Below, piece by piece: positions 8,691 to 15,109 of a stretch of 34,594 nucleotides of DNA. This stretch comes from an uncultured Lachnotalea sp. (lineage in GTDB: Bacteria; Bacillota; Clostridia; Lachnospirales; Lachnospiraceae): the NCBI GenBank assembly GCA_948470255.1, contig CAOKOS010000025.1:1-34594 (forward strand), written 5' to 3'. Position 1 is the stretch's first letter. Each line of letters begins with the position of its first letter. A model generated the notes under the pieces. It was given only the letters and a program-made list of their open reading frames with translations. It made no database searches and was not told the origin of the DNA. The translations under genes and the position numbers were made by a program.

Positions 8691-8737
8691 ATATCCCGGA
8701 AGGCGCGCCGGGTAGACCCAATATATTTACCGGCCCT

Positions 8738-10393
8738 TTATGCTTTCCACACTCCCACAGCCAGCACGGTCATATCGTCCCGGCATTTTTCTTCCGAAAG
8801 CTTAGCATATCTCAAGATTTCGTCTGCCGCATCCTGCAGGTTTTCCCCTGAAATGCAGGAAAGGATTTCCCTCATGGTTTCCTCTTTGTCTTCTCCCGCC
8901 AGGGCATCTAAAACCCCGTCTGTCACCATGATAATCTTATCGCCGTCTTCAAGTGTCCTCTCCAAATATTCAGGCCGCGCATCTTTAAGTACCCCCGCCG
9001 GCAAGCCATCCGCGCGTATTGTTTCAATATCCCTCCCTTTTTTAACAAATGTTGTCACACCTCCGGCTTTTACAAAGCGGCAGACTCCCGTATATAAGTC
9101 GGCCACCGCCAAGTCCACTGTGATAGGCCGTTGTTCCCGGTCTTTTAAAAGAAGTACGGAATTCATCAGGCGCAGCGCCTGCTCCAGGCCAAAGCCGCTA
9201 GAGAGAAGCTGCTCTGCCAGCTCCATCACCACCTCGCTGTCTTTAAAAGCCTGACTTCCGGAACCCATGCCATCCGCCACCCCGAAAAGTATACGTCCAT
9301 CAGGAAGAGGGCAAAATGTAAAATTATCTCCTGAAAGTTCTTTTTCTATTCTGGAGGCCCGGGAAATCCCATGAAGCATCATGTAACGGGGCGCTTTCAT
9401 AAGCTCCACCATGCAAGGCTCTTTTGTTATAATCCTTCGGCTGTCTAAAGCCGGCACAAACCGCTCCTCCAAAACCCCGCTGACTGTTTCGGACAATTCT
9501 CTCACTGTCATACACCGGTTTCCCGCCGCCTTAACCCGTAGATAAACTTCCCGTTTTTCCCCGTTTTTCTCCAACACCGTCAAATTGCTTAACCGTACCC
9601 TCCGAAATTTCAGTTCCCTGGAAAGTCTTTCTTTATACTTTCCCGAAACGTCCCCGGTGGCCCCGATATCCACAGAAAGTTCTGAAAGGATTCTCTCCAT
9701 CTCCCGAAAGCTTTCCGCCACTGTATCCCTACATTCTTCATAGCGCTCTTTCCAGGCCAGCCCTTCCAGGGAGATGGCAGCCGTATCTCCGGGGATCACG
9801 GGAATCCCTTCCGCCACCACATTTTCATCGTCCTCTTCTTCTTCCTCCGGCTGTCCAAAAGTTTTTGCCAGCCTTTCCATTGCGTCTGACACGGATTTAA
9901 TTCTTTCAGCCGCCGTCTGTTCCTTTCCCTGTGTATAAAATGAAATGGGACGTATGTATTCTTTTTTTATCTCTGTTTTTGTACAAAGACTTTCCGGTAC
10001 CAGCAAAAATGCAGCTGCCGCCGTAAAAAAAACTCCCATTCCCTGATTTATTTCCTGTGGAAGATAAAGAATCCCCAAAATTGCCGCTCCGGCTAAAAAT
10101 CCCAGGGTACTTCCCATTTTTCCCAAACTCCGAAATACTCCAGCCATCACTCCCGCCAGACACAGCATCCCCATGGAAGAAATATCCTCCTGCATAACCG
10201 CCTCTATGACTCCGCAGCCTGTCCCTGCCACGGCTCCAATCCCAGCCCCATACTTATAGCCCGTAAACAGTACGCTGAAATAGAGCCCGCCTCTGAGGAC
10301 AGAAGCCAATGCCTTCCCCTGTGCCAAAAACGCTGCCAGAATAAAACCTGTCGCCAGCGCCAGCGCCGTTCTGATAAATGTCTCTCTCTTCAT
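8738..10393 (-). CDS. spoIIE: Stage II sporulation protein E, short form (PP2C-type phosphatase)
   Basis: SpoIIE dephosphorylates SpoIIAA-P to activate sigma-F in the forespore and acts at the polar septum. The C-terminal PP2C domain (about 335-551) keeps its metal ligands: VADGMGSG with Asp374, VTDGVLDA with Asp492, and CRDDMTV with Asp539/540. A hydrophobic N-terminal region (about 5-135) holds perhaps four or five membrane segments, and the middle (150-330) is a charged linker. At 551 residues it is much shorter than the roughly 830 of B. subtilis SpoIIE with its ten membrane helices, so the membrane and central regions are reduced. AGGGAGGT precedes the ATG at 10393. The promoter region carries Spo0A boxes. 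Confidence 0.93.
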   Translation of the reverse strand: MKRETFIRTALALATGFILAAFLAQGKALASVLRGGLYFSVLFTGYKYGAGIGAVAGTGCGVIEAVMQEDISSMGMLCLAGVMAGVFRSLGKMGSTLGFLAGAAILGILYLPQEINQGMGVFFTAAAAFLLVPESLCTKTEIKKEYIRPISFYTQGKEQTAAERIKSVSDAMERLAKTFGQPEEEEEDDENVVAEGIPVIPGDTAAISLEGLAWKERYEECRDTVAESFREMERILSELSVDIGATGDVSGKYKERLSRELKFRRVRLSNLTVLEKNGEKREVYLRVKAAGNRCMTVRELSETVSGVLEERFVPALDSRRIITKEPCMVELMKAPRYMMLHGISRASRIEKELSGDNFTFCPLPDGRILFGVADGMGSGSQAFKDSEVVMELAEQLLSSGFGLEQALRLMNSVLLLKDREQRPITVDLAVADLYTGVCRFVKAGGVTTFVKKGRDIETIRADGLPAGVLKDARPEYLERTLEDGDKIIMVTDGVLDALAGEDKEETMREILSCISGENLQDAADEILRYAKLSEEKCRDDMTVLAVGVWKA

Positions 10394-10415
10394 GGCGATA
10401 CCTCCCTGAGAGACT

Positions 10416-10482
10416 ATTATAACGTTTTATATTCAGGAAGGCTGTCGAAAGTGGACGGGCCTGGAAAAAAAGTTTTCGACAG
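10416..10482 (-). promoter_or_regulatory. Spo0A-controlled promoter of spoIIE
   Basis: A TATAAT -10 (10416-10421) reads towards spoIIE. No sigma-A -35 hexamer occurs 17 bases upstream. Instead a Spo0A box in inverted orientation (TGTCGAA on the plus strand, 10443-10449) starts 21 bases upstream of the -10. A second box (TGTCGAA on the minus strand, 10475-10481) faces it, and the pair forms a 9-bp inverted repeat. Known biology: B. subtilis spoIIE and spoIIG use sigma-A promoters with over-long spacing activated by Spo0A~P at such boxes. Confidence 0.8.
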
Positions 10483-10538
10483 AAAGCGGGGCTGCTGCAG
10501 GATATGGAATATCCTATATTCTGCAGCAGCCCCGCTTT
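10483..10538 (-). terminator. Hairpin after divIC
   Basis: A perfect 18-bp GC-rich stem (10483-10500 with 10521-10538) with a 20-base loop starts three bases after the divIC stop codon. The loop itself can pair further (GATAT with ATATC). The T-rich stretch on the minus strand is displaced: CTTTCTG follows the stem, and the T-run comes about 14 bases later. It probably insulates the spoIIE promoter, which begins right after it, from divIC transcription. Confidence 0.75.
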
Positions 10539-10541
10539 GTC

Positions 10542-10853
10542 TCACTCCTCTTTTGGTTTCATAAGAGTTTCCCCAGGATTTACTAGTCCCAGTTTTGTCT
10601 TTGCAATTTCCTCTATGTATTTTTTTGTCTGCATGTAAAGTTCCTGTTCCTCTAGCTTTTCCGCTGTCTTCTTTTCTTCCTCAATCTGGCCTTCCAGCTT
10701 GCTTTCTTTTTCTGCGTACCGGCCGTCCCTGGCCTGCAGTGTCTTTGTCTTGTAAAAAAGAATTCCGCAAAAGAGAAGAGTCACCAGAAGAATCCCCATG
10801 ACGACTGTTTTGCTTTGTCTTCGGTATCTTTTCTTTTCTCTGCTTCCTGCCAC
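10542..10853 (-). CDS. divIC: Septum formation initiator DivIC/FtsB family
   Basis: This is a small bitopic division protein of 103 residues. A basic N-terminus (KKRYRRQSK) is followed by one membrane helix (about 17-34) and a coiled coil rich in Lys and Glu (about 40-75). The C-terminal YIEEIAKTKLGLVNPGE segment is characteristic of DivIC/FtsB. These proteins link FtsL and DivIB/FtsQ in the divisome. The start is GTG at 10853, supported by GGGAGG six bases upstream. The first 173 bases overlap the end of the yabQ frame. The order yabP-yabQ-divIC-spoIIE is that of B. subtilis, but yabR is missing here. Confidence 0.9.
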   Translation of the reverse strand: MAGSREKKRYRRQSKTVVMGILLVTLLFCGILFYKTKTLQARDGRYAEKESKLEGQIEEEKKTAEKLEEQELYMQTKKYIEEIAKTKLGLVNPGETLMKPKEE

Positions 10854-11307
10854 CGCTTTCCTCCCTGCTCTTTTTCCCCGGCGCCCGATTCTGTTTCATA
10901 TCCTGCTTCTTTTTCTTACGCTTTATTGTAAGCCATCTCACCTTTTTTTTCAATAGCCCCCCAAAGATTTTCATTGGAAAAGCAAGTCCTTTCATCACCA
11001 GGCTTAAAAGGGCTCCCAGCCATTTCACAAGAAAGCGGCTCAAAGTAATATGATAAAGCCACATCCCAGCTCCGGCCCCCGCCAGGGCATACCATCGGAG
11101 ATTTCCATCATTCATGGAAAATAAAAGGATAAATAACGAAAAAGCGGCAAAAACCCAGTAAAGAAAATCCTCGGCAGCGATGGCGAAGGAAGCATGTCTG
11201 ACCGCAACCCTTATGATGCGCAGGCAGTCATAAGCGGCAGTCAACCCCACACCCCAAAGCAGCGATACCAAAAGAAAATCCGCCTCCTGGCGGATCATGC
11301 CGCTCAT
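10681..11307 (-). CDS. yabQ: Spore cortex biosynthesis membrane protein YabQ
   Basis: In B. subtilis YabQ is a mother-cell membrane protein needed for cortex formation. This 208-residue product has an N-terminal QEADFLLVSLLWGVGLTAAYD helix, typical of the family, and about four hydrophobic segments within the first 130 residues. A long basic, low-complexity tail follows (KRKKKKQDMKQNRAPGKK onward). The ATG overlaps the yabP stop by one base (TAATG), which indicates translational coupling. The last roughly 58 codons run across the divIC start in another frame, an unusually long overlap; the tail may be dispensable, or the true end may be displaced by an old frameshift. Confidence 0.85.
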   Translation of the reverse strand: MSGMIRQEADFLLVSLLWGVGLTAAYDCLRIIRVAVRHASFAIAAEDFLYWVFAAFSLFILLFSMNDGNLRWYALAGAGAGMWLYHITLSRFLVKWLGALLSLVMKGLAFPMKIFGGLLKKKVRWLTIKRKKKKQDMKQNRAPGKKSREESGGRKQRKEKIPKTKQNSRHGDSSGDSSLLRNSFLQDKDTAGQGRPVRRKRKQAGRPD

Positions 11308-11594
11308 TATTTAAACAATCGGCCAAGGAAAGATTCTCCCTGCGCCTTTCTGCCGCGACTTTCCGAATAGACAAAGCTGTCCATACGGCCTCCGATCTCC
11401 ACCTCGCCTTGTTCCACCGTCAGGCGGCTCACCTTCATATCCTCCCCTTTTATGGTCAGACGTCCAAGGGTTGTTTCCAGGATTATTTCCTTCTCGTCAA
11501 AAGATATTACATCATCCACTCCGCTTATAACAGCATAGGCCCGCTTATCCAGTGTCATCTTATGGGGTTTTGTCCTCTGCCTCTGCTCCTCCAT
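11307..11594 (-). CDS. yabP: Sporulation protein YabP
   Basis: The 95-residue soluble YabP/YqfC-family protein has the core ISGVDDVISFDEKEIILETTLG followed by LTIKGEDMKVSRLTVEQGEVEIGG. In B. subtilis YabP is made in the mother cell under sigma-E in an operon with yabQ. Here AGAAGGGAGAG precedes the ATG at 11594, the stop overlaps the yabQ start by one base, and a sigma-E-like promoter lies just upstream. Its biochemical role is unknown. Confidence 0.92.
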   Translation of the reverse strand: MEEQRQRTKPHKMTLDKRAYAVISGVDDVISFDEKEIILETTLGRLTIKGEDMKVSRLTVEQGEVEIGGRMDSFVYSESRGRKAQGESFLGRLFK

Positions 11595-11628
11595 GCTTTT
11601 CTCTCCCTTCTGCCCGAGTCCTACTGGG

Positions 11629-11658
11629 ATTCTATGCAGAGAAAAAAGCGCCTATGAC
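11629..11658 (-). promoter_or_regulatory. Sigma-E-like promoter of yabP-yabQ
   Basis: On the minus strand GTCATAGG (11651-11658) and CATAGAAT (11629-11636) are separated by exactly 14 bases. This compares well with the sigma-E pattern GTCATATT-N14/15-CATACAAT. The -35 part overlaps the rlbP stop codon, and the -10 lies about 35 bases before the yabP start. Sigma-E control of yabPQ is established in B. subtilis. Confidence 0.65.
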
Positions 11659-11897
11659 TACAGATAACGGAACATTTCTCCCGCATCTTCCTTTTTTGTA
11701 CTTTCCTGTATCTTCAACACTTCCGCCTTTACAGACCGATTTCCAAACTGGACTTCTATGATATCCCCTTCTTTGACATTCAAAGAAGCCCTGGCCTGTT
11801 TCCCATTGACAAATACCCGGCCGCTGTCGCAGGCTTCATTTGCCACTGTCCTTCTTTTAATAATTCTTGAAACCTTTAAATACTTATCAAGTCTCAT
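11658..11897 (-). CDS. rlbP: S4-domain RNA-binding protein RlbP (YabO/Hsp15 family)
   Basis: The 79-residue protein is essentially one S4 RNA-binding domain: MRLDKYLKVSRIIKRRTVANEACDSG, then VFVNGKQARASLNVKEGDIIEV. The family includes E. coli Hsp15, which binds stalled 50S subunits, and the YabO/RqcP proteins that act in ribosome quality control with RqcH; which role applies here is inferred. The frame extends to 11930, but the ATG at 11897 is chosen because GGAGAGGAG sits five bases upstream and the product then begins with the family-typical MRLDKYLK. A structured repeat lies directly upstream, ending just before the ribosome binding site. Confidence 0.92.
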   Translation of the reverse strand: MRLDKYLKVSRIIKRRTVANEACDSGRVFVNGKQARASLNVKEGDIIEVQFGNRSVKAEVLKIQESTKKEDAGEMFRYL

Positions 11898-11910
11898 ATA
11901 CTCTCCTCTC

Positions 11911-11979
11911 CGGCAACTGCGCTTCCTCACGGAGGGCTTTTTGCCCTATAAGAAACGTTGTTTCTTATAGGGCAAAAAG
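11911..11979 (-). repeat. Structured repeat, copy A (hup-rlbP gap)
   Basis: A perfect 19-bp stem (11937-11955 with 11961-11979) closes a five-base loop; the flanking bases give the family loop ACGTTGTT on the plus strand. A GCGCTTCCTCACGGAGGG segment follows on the minus-strand downstream side and can form a small CCTC-ACG-GAGG hairpin. The outer A/T run of the stem is also the U-tract of the hup terminator. The stem sequence (GCCCTATAAGAAA) differs from all other copies while loop and flank are shared. This copy lacks its own 3' terminator and runs straight into the rlbP ribosome binding site. Confidence 0.7.
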
Positions 11980-12009
11980 AGCTGCCGCAGACCTCTCCTG
12001 CGTCAGCTC
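11974..12009 (-). terminator. Intrinsic terminator of hup
   Basis: On the minus strand GAGCTG-A-CGCAG pairs with CTGCG-G-CAGCTC around a 7-base loop (12009 down to 11979) and is followed by TTTTT (11978-11974). It lies about 20 bases after the hup stop codon, the usual place for an intrinsic terminator. Confidence 0.85.
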
Positions 12010-12029
12010 CTGATTTCTCACACATCCGA

Positions 12030-12305
12030 TCAGCTGTTTACTTTATCTTTCAGGGCTTTGCCAACCTTAAATCTGGGCATCTTGGAAGCCTCAATCTTCA
12101 TGGTTTCTCCAGTCCTGGGGTTTCTTCCTTCTCTTGCAGCTCTCTCAGATACTTCAAAAGTACCAAAGCCCACAAGCTGTACTCTCTCTCCTTTTACCAG
12201 CTGTTCGCTGATTACGTCAATAAATGCAGAAACCGCCTTTTCGGCATCTTTTTTGGACAGCGCTGCCTCTTCAGCCACCGCTGCAATTAATTCGGTTTTG
12301 TTCAT
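12030..12305 (-). CDS. hup: HU family DNA-binding protein
   Basis: This histone-like nucleoid protein has 91 residues, the usual length. [28 protein letters not shown] forms the dimerising helices. The signature [22 protein letters not shown] leads into the DNA-binding arm with its conserved RNPRTG turn. HU bends and compacts DNA without strict sequence preference. It has its own strong promoter and terminator, so it is expressed apart from its mazG and rlbP neighbours. A GGAGGA ribosome binding site precedes the ATG at 12305. Confidence 0.96.
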   Translation of the reverse strand: MNKTELIAAVAEEAALSKKDAEKAVSAFIDVISEQLVKGERVQLVGFGTFEVSERAAREGRNPRTGETMKIEASKMPRFKVGKALKDKVNS

Positions 12306-12360
12306 AATTAACTGTTCCTCCTACGGTTTGTTCATAGAAATCAATATTGCTCTCCAATTA

Positions 12361-12389
12361 TTTATAAACTGATAAGAGCGTTTTGTCAA
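12361..12389 (-). promoter_or_regulatory. Strong sigma-A promoter of hup
   Basis: TTGACA (12384-12389) and TATAAA (12361-12366) are exactly 17 bases apart on the minus strand, about 55 bases before the hup start codon. A near-consensus promoter suits an abundant nucleoid protein. Confidence 0.88.
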
Positions 12390-12405
12390 GAAATTTCCTC
12401 CATTC

Positions 12406-12816
12406 CTACAACTTTATCCCCATTCTCCTGGCTTCCTTTTCCTGACGTTTGATTTCATCCCAGCGGGATTTGCTTTCCTCAGCCGTTTCATAGCTTTCCC
12501 CGCCAAACACATGGGGATGGCGCCTGATCATCTTCCGGCACAAAACGGAAATGACCTCTTCCACCGTAAAATCTCCTTCTTCCGCGGCAATCTGGCTGTG
12601 CATCATAACCTGCAAAAGGATATCCCCCAGCTCTTCACAGAGATTATCCATATCCTTTTTATCAATGGCCTCAAGGACTTCATCACACTCATCCTGAAGG
12701 CATTTTCGCATGGATTCATGAGTCTGGGCCCTGTCCCAGGGGCAGCCATGGTCTGAACGAAGTTCAGCAATGATTTCTTTCAATTCCTCGAATGTGTATT
12801 TTTCTTTTGTCTCCAT
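12406..12816 (-). CDS. mazG: MazG family nucleoside triphosphate pyrophosphohydrolase
   Basis: The 136-residue all-alpha protein has a single MazG domain. Metal-binding acidic motifs are seen in LQDECDEVLEAID and CEELGDILLQV, with CPWDRAQTHES near the start as in typical MazG proteins. It would hydrolyse NTPs to NMPs and pyrophosphate, possibly clearing abnormal nucleotides or modulating ppGpp-related pools. In B. subtilis the gene in this position, yabN, encodes a tetrapyrrole-methylase/MazG fusion; only the MazG half is present here. AGGAGG precedes the ATG. It starts 38 bases after the spoVT stop and could be cotranscribed with it. Confidence 0.93.
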   Translation of the reverse strand: METKEKYTFEELKEIIAELRSDHGCPWDRAQTHESMRKCLQDECDEVLEAIDKKDMDNLCEELGDILLQVMMHSQIAAEEGDFTVEEVISVLCRKMIRRHPHVFGGESYETAEESKSRWDEIKRQEKEARRMGIKL

Positions 12817-12854
12817 CTTTTATCCTCCTGTTTTAAAGCATAACATATTTTTCG

Positions 12855-13403
12855 TCAGCTTTCCATCTGCCTTCCCAAAAAACCTGCTGCTGTGGACGCC
12901 AGTTTCTGCTCCAGCGTCCCCATTTTGTATTTCGGATCTTTAGAAAGCAGGAGGACAGAGCCAATGGCATCCCCTTCACAGAGGATAACTGCCGTCACTT
13001 CCCCCGAATACTCATCTGTATCCTCATCCGTCACAGGGATAAACTGCCCCTCCTCTTTTCCTGCTATTACATTATTTCTGTTTAAAATAGACTGTTCCAG
13101 CGCTTTACTGATTCCCTTCTGCAAAAGCTCCTTTTTTGCCCCTCCGGCCACTGCAATGACCTGATCCCTGTCGGTGACACAGACCGCCAGGCCGGTGGAC
13201 TGGGCTAAAGCATCCGCATACTGCTTCGCAAAATTCCCAAGCTCCGCCATGGGAGAATATTTTTTCAGGATAATTTCGCCCTCTCTGTCCGTAAAAATTT
13301 CCAGCGGCGTTCCTTCTCTGAGCCGTAAAGTCCGGCGGATTTCTTTCGGAATTACCACCCGTCCCAAATCGTCTATCCTTCTCACGATTCCCGTTGCTTT
13401 CAT
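12855..13403 (-). CDS. spoVT: Stage V sporulation protein T, AbrB-like regulator
   Basis: SpoVT is a forespore regulator that tunes sigma-G-dependent genes. The 182-residue protein has an N-terminal swapped-hairpin AbrB domain (MKATGIVRRIDDLGRVVIPKEIRRTLRLREGTPLEIF, about 1-50). A GAF-like domain (about 55-180) follows, including STGLAVCVTDRDQVIAVAGG. Length and domain order match B. subtilis SpoVT. GGAGG lies ten bases before the ATG at 13403, and a sigma-G-like promoter is upstream. The gene keeps its conserved place upstream of mazG, but the usual neighbour mfd is separated from it by three genes. Confidence 0.95.
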   Translation of the reverse strand: MKATGIVRRIDDLGRVVIPKEIRRTLRLREGTPLEIFTDREGEIILKKYSPMAELGNFAKQYADALAQSTGLAVCVTDRDQVIAVAGGAKKELLQKGISKALEQSILNRNNVIAGKEEGQFIPVTDEDTDEYSGEVTAVILCEGDAIGSVLLLSKDPKYKMGTLEQKLASTAAGFLGRQMES

Positions 13404-13448
13404 AATAAAAATTCCTCCGTTTATCCATACTGGTATTTTGCGTGATAC

Positions 13449-13477
13449 TAGTATTTGTAAACGAAGGAATTTTATAC
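13449..13477 (-). promoter_or_regulatory. Sigma-G-like promoter of spoVT
   Basis: On the minus strand GTATA (13473-13477) and AATACTA (13449-13455) are 17 bases apart. The sigma-G pattern is roughly GNATR-N17/18-CATNNTA, so only the first -10 base departs. It lies about 46 bases before the start codon. In B. subtilis spoVT belongs to the sigma-G regulon, which supports the reading. The -10 falls inside the palindrome ATACTAGTAT (13445-13454). Confidence 0.55.
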
Positions 13478-13527
13478 CTCATGAAACACCGATTGGCAAT
13501 ATTGGCAAATTGGCATAAAAAAGTATT

Positions 13528-14913
13528 TTATGTATCCGTGTTCTGCTGGCTCTTTTTCTCATAAAACCGGCAGCCGCATCGCCCATGTTCCTTGACAACA
13601 TAAAGGGCGCTGTCAGCTTTGACATACAGATCCTCAGAGAATCCTTGGGCAGAAAAGGCGCCGCCAATGCTTAAGGATACCGGCGGAAGACCGTCTGTGG
13701 GATTTTTGAGGATGTCATTCATTGCAGTTGCTTTATTGAAAATGGTATCTTTCATTTCTTCCGTAACTTCTGTGACTATCACAGCAAATTCATCCCCTCC
13801 GATCCGCGCCGGATAGTCTTTGGTACGGAATCTGTCTTTAATGACCGTTGCCACCTTCTTTAAAATCTGATCCCCAACTTCATGGCCAAAATTGTCATTG
13901 ACCTGTTTAAATTGATCCACATCAATGATCAGCAAGGCCAACGGACAGGGATTAATCACAAAAAATTGTTTCATCTGGTCAAAGGCCCCCCGGTTGATCA
14001 GGCCGGTCAACGGGTCGTGTTCAGCCCTGTGGCGCAGAAGGGCTTCGTGGGAAGCTTTGACCTCGTAAATATCATTGTAGGTCAAAGCCAGATATTTGAA
14101 TTCATAAGAACCGGTTATATCCAGACGTTTTTCTTCCTTAATACAGTTGATATAAAGCTGCAACGGCTTGACGATCAGCAGAATCACCATAGAAAAGGTA
14201 ATCAGGTTCAAAACAAATAAGATACTGATAAATATTTTCTGCCGGGACATGGTTCCTTTCAGGGTATCAAGGCTGCTTTGCTGCCCCTGATTGGTAATAT
14301 CAATGGCGCTGTTGACAAAATAAGAAATATCATTGTTAATCAAAGTCTTTGCGTCTTGATATCCAGCGCCAAAGACAGTTTCTCGGGCTTTTTCCTCCAT
14401 CTTTTCTGGAGCCAGATCCCTGTCTTCTGCACTGAGTTCCATATTGCGCACTTCTTCCGGAAAATCATTCATATTGGCGTTCTGGGAAACAGCAATCAGT
14501 TTGACGGCATAGATTTCTCGCTCCATTAACTTGTTGGAATGGGAAAGAGCGTCTTCCAGAAATTCAAAAGCTTCTTTGCCGACATGATATTGTTTCAATT
14601 CTTCCAGTGCGCTTTCCCTGCGCCGGGTAACATTGGCCTCCGTAAAATAAGCCTCCATGTATTCCGGCTGCGTTGTCATAACATAAAGCCGGATCTGCTC
14701 TGTCAAATAATTGGAAGCGTCGGCAATCTCCGCGGCGCTCTTTTGACAGGTAATATAATCGTCAGTAGAAGTGATCATGACGCTGTATTCTTGAGATGCC
14801 TTGATCGTTGCAATAATCAGTAAAACGTACAGAACCGCTGAAATGAGGATCATGCCATAGCTTACTGTGCGGATACGGATTCCTTTTATTGGTTTCTTTT
14901 TTTGTTCTTCCAT
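13528..14913 (-). CDS. Membrane diguanylate cyclase (GGDEF domain)
   Basis: The 461-residue protein is predicted to make cyclic di-GMP. One membrane helix (about 18-37) leads into an extracytoplasmic, mainly helical sensor region (38-227), closed by a second helix (about 228-248). The cytoplasmic GGDEF domain (about 290-455) has HDPLTGLINR, a perfect GGDEF at 372-376 and the I-site RTKD at 363-366, exactly five residues ahead. It is therefore probably active and subject to product inhibition. GGAG lies nine bases before the ATG at 14913. The sensor ligand is unknown. The gene sits in the otherwise conserved spoVT-mfd interval and looks like a lineage-specific insertion. The 247 bases upstream, up to the kinase gene, show no clear promoter. 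Confidence 0.9.
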   Translation of the reverse strand: MEEQKKKPIKGIRIRTVSYGMILISAVLYVLLIIATIKASQEYSVMITSTDDYITCQKSAAEIADASNYLTEQIRLYVMTTQPEYMEAYFTEANVTRRRESALEELKQYHVGKEAFEFLEDALSHSNKLMEREIYAVKLIAVSQNANMNDFPEEVRNMELSAEDRDLAPEKMEEKARETVFGAGYQDAKTLINNDISYFVNSAIDITNQGQQSSLDTLKGTMSRQKIFISILFVLNLITFSMVILLIVKPLQLYINCIKEEKRLDITGSYEFKYLALTYNDIYEVKASHEALLRHRAEHDPLTGLINRGAFDQMKQFFVINPCPLALLIIDVDQFKQVNDNFGHEVGDQILKKVATVIKDRFRTKDYPARIGGDEFAVIVTEVTEEMKDTIFNKATAMNDILKNPTDGLPPVSLSIGGAFSAQGFSEDLYVKADSALYVVKEHGRCGCRFYEKKSQQNTDT

Positions 14914-15109
14914 CGTTTATGTCTCCAAATTCAAACGTTTTCATTTTTTCCGAAAAAGCATACTAAATATAGAAAGAAAAGTAACTGCTTTTTTGACTTT
15001 CTACATTATTTATAATCATTTATAATCCCTTTATTCCCTTTCGCAACCGTATACCGCCAAAAAATTCCAGCCTTCACTGATATTAGTACGCTTTATCCCT
15101 TCCCTCTCC

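Noticed and set aside
11911-11979. The main stem-loop of the repeats as an intrinsic terminator
   Set aside because: T-runs precede and A-runs follow the stem on either strand, the opposite of a terminator. The real hup terminator is the adjacent hairpin at 11979-12009.
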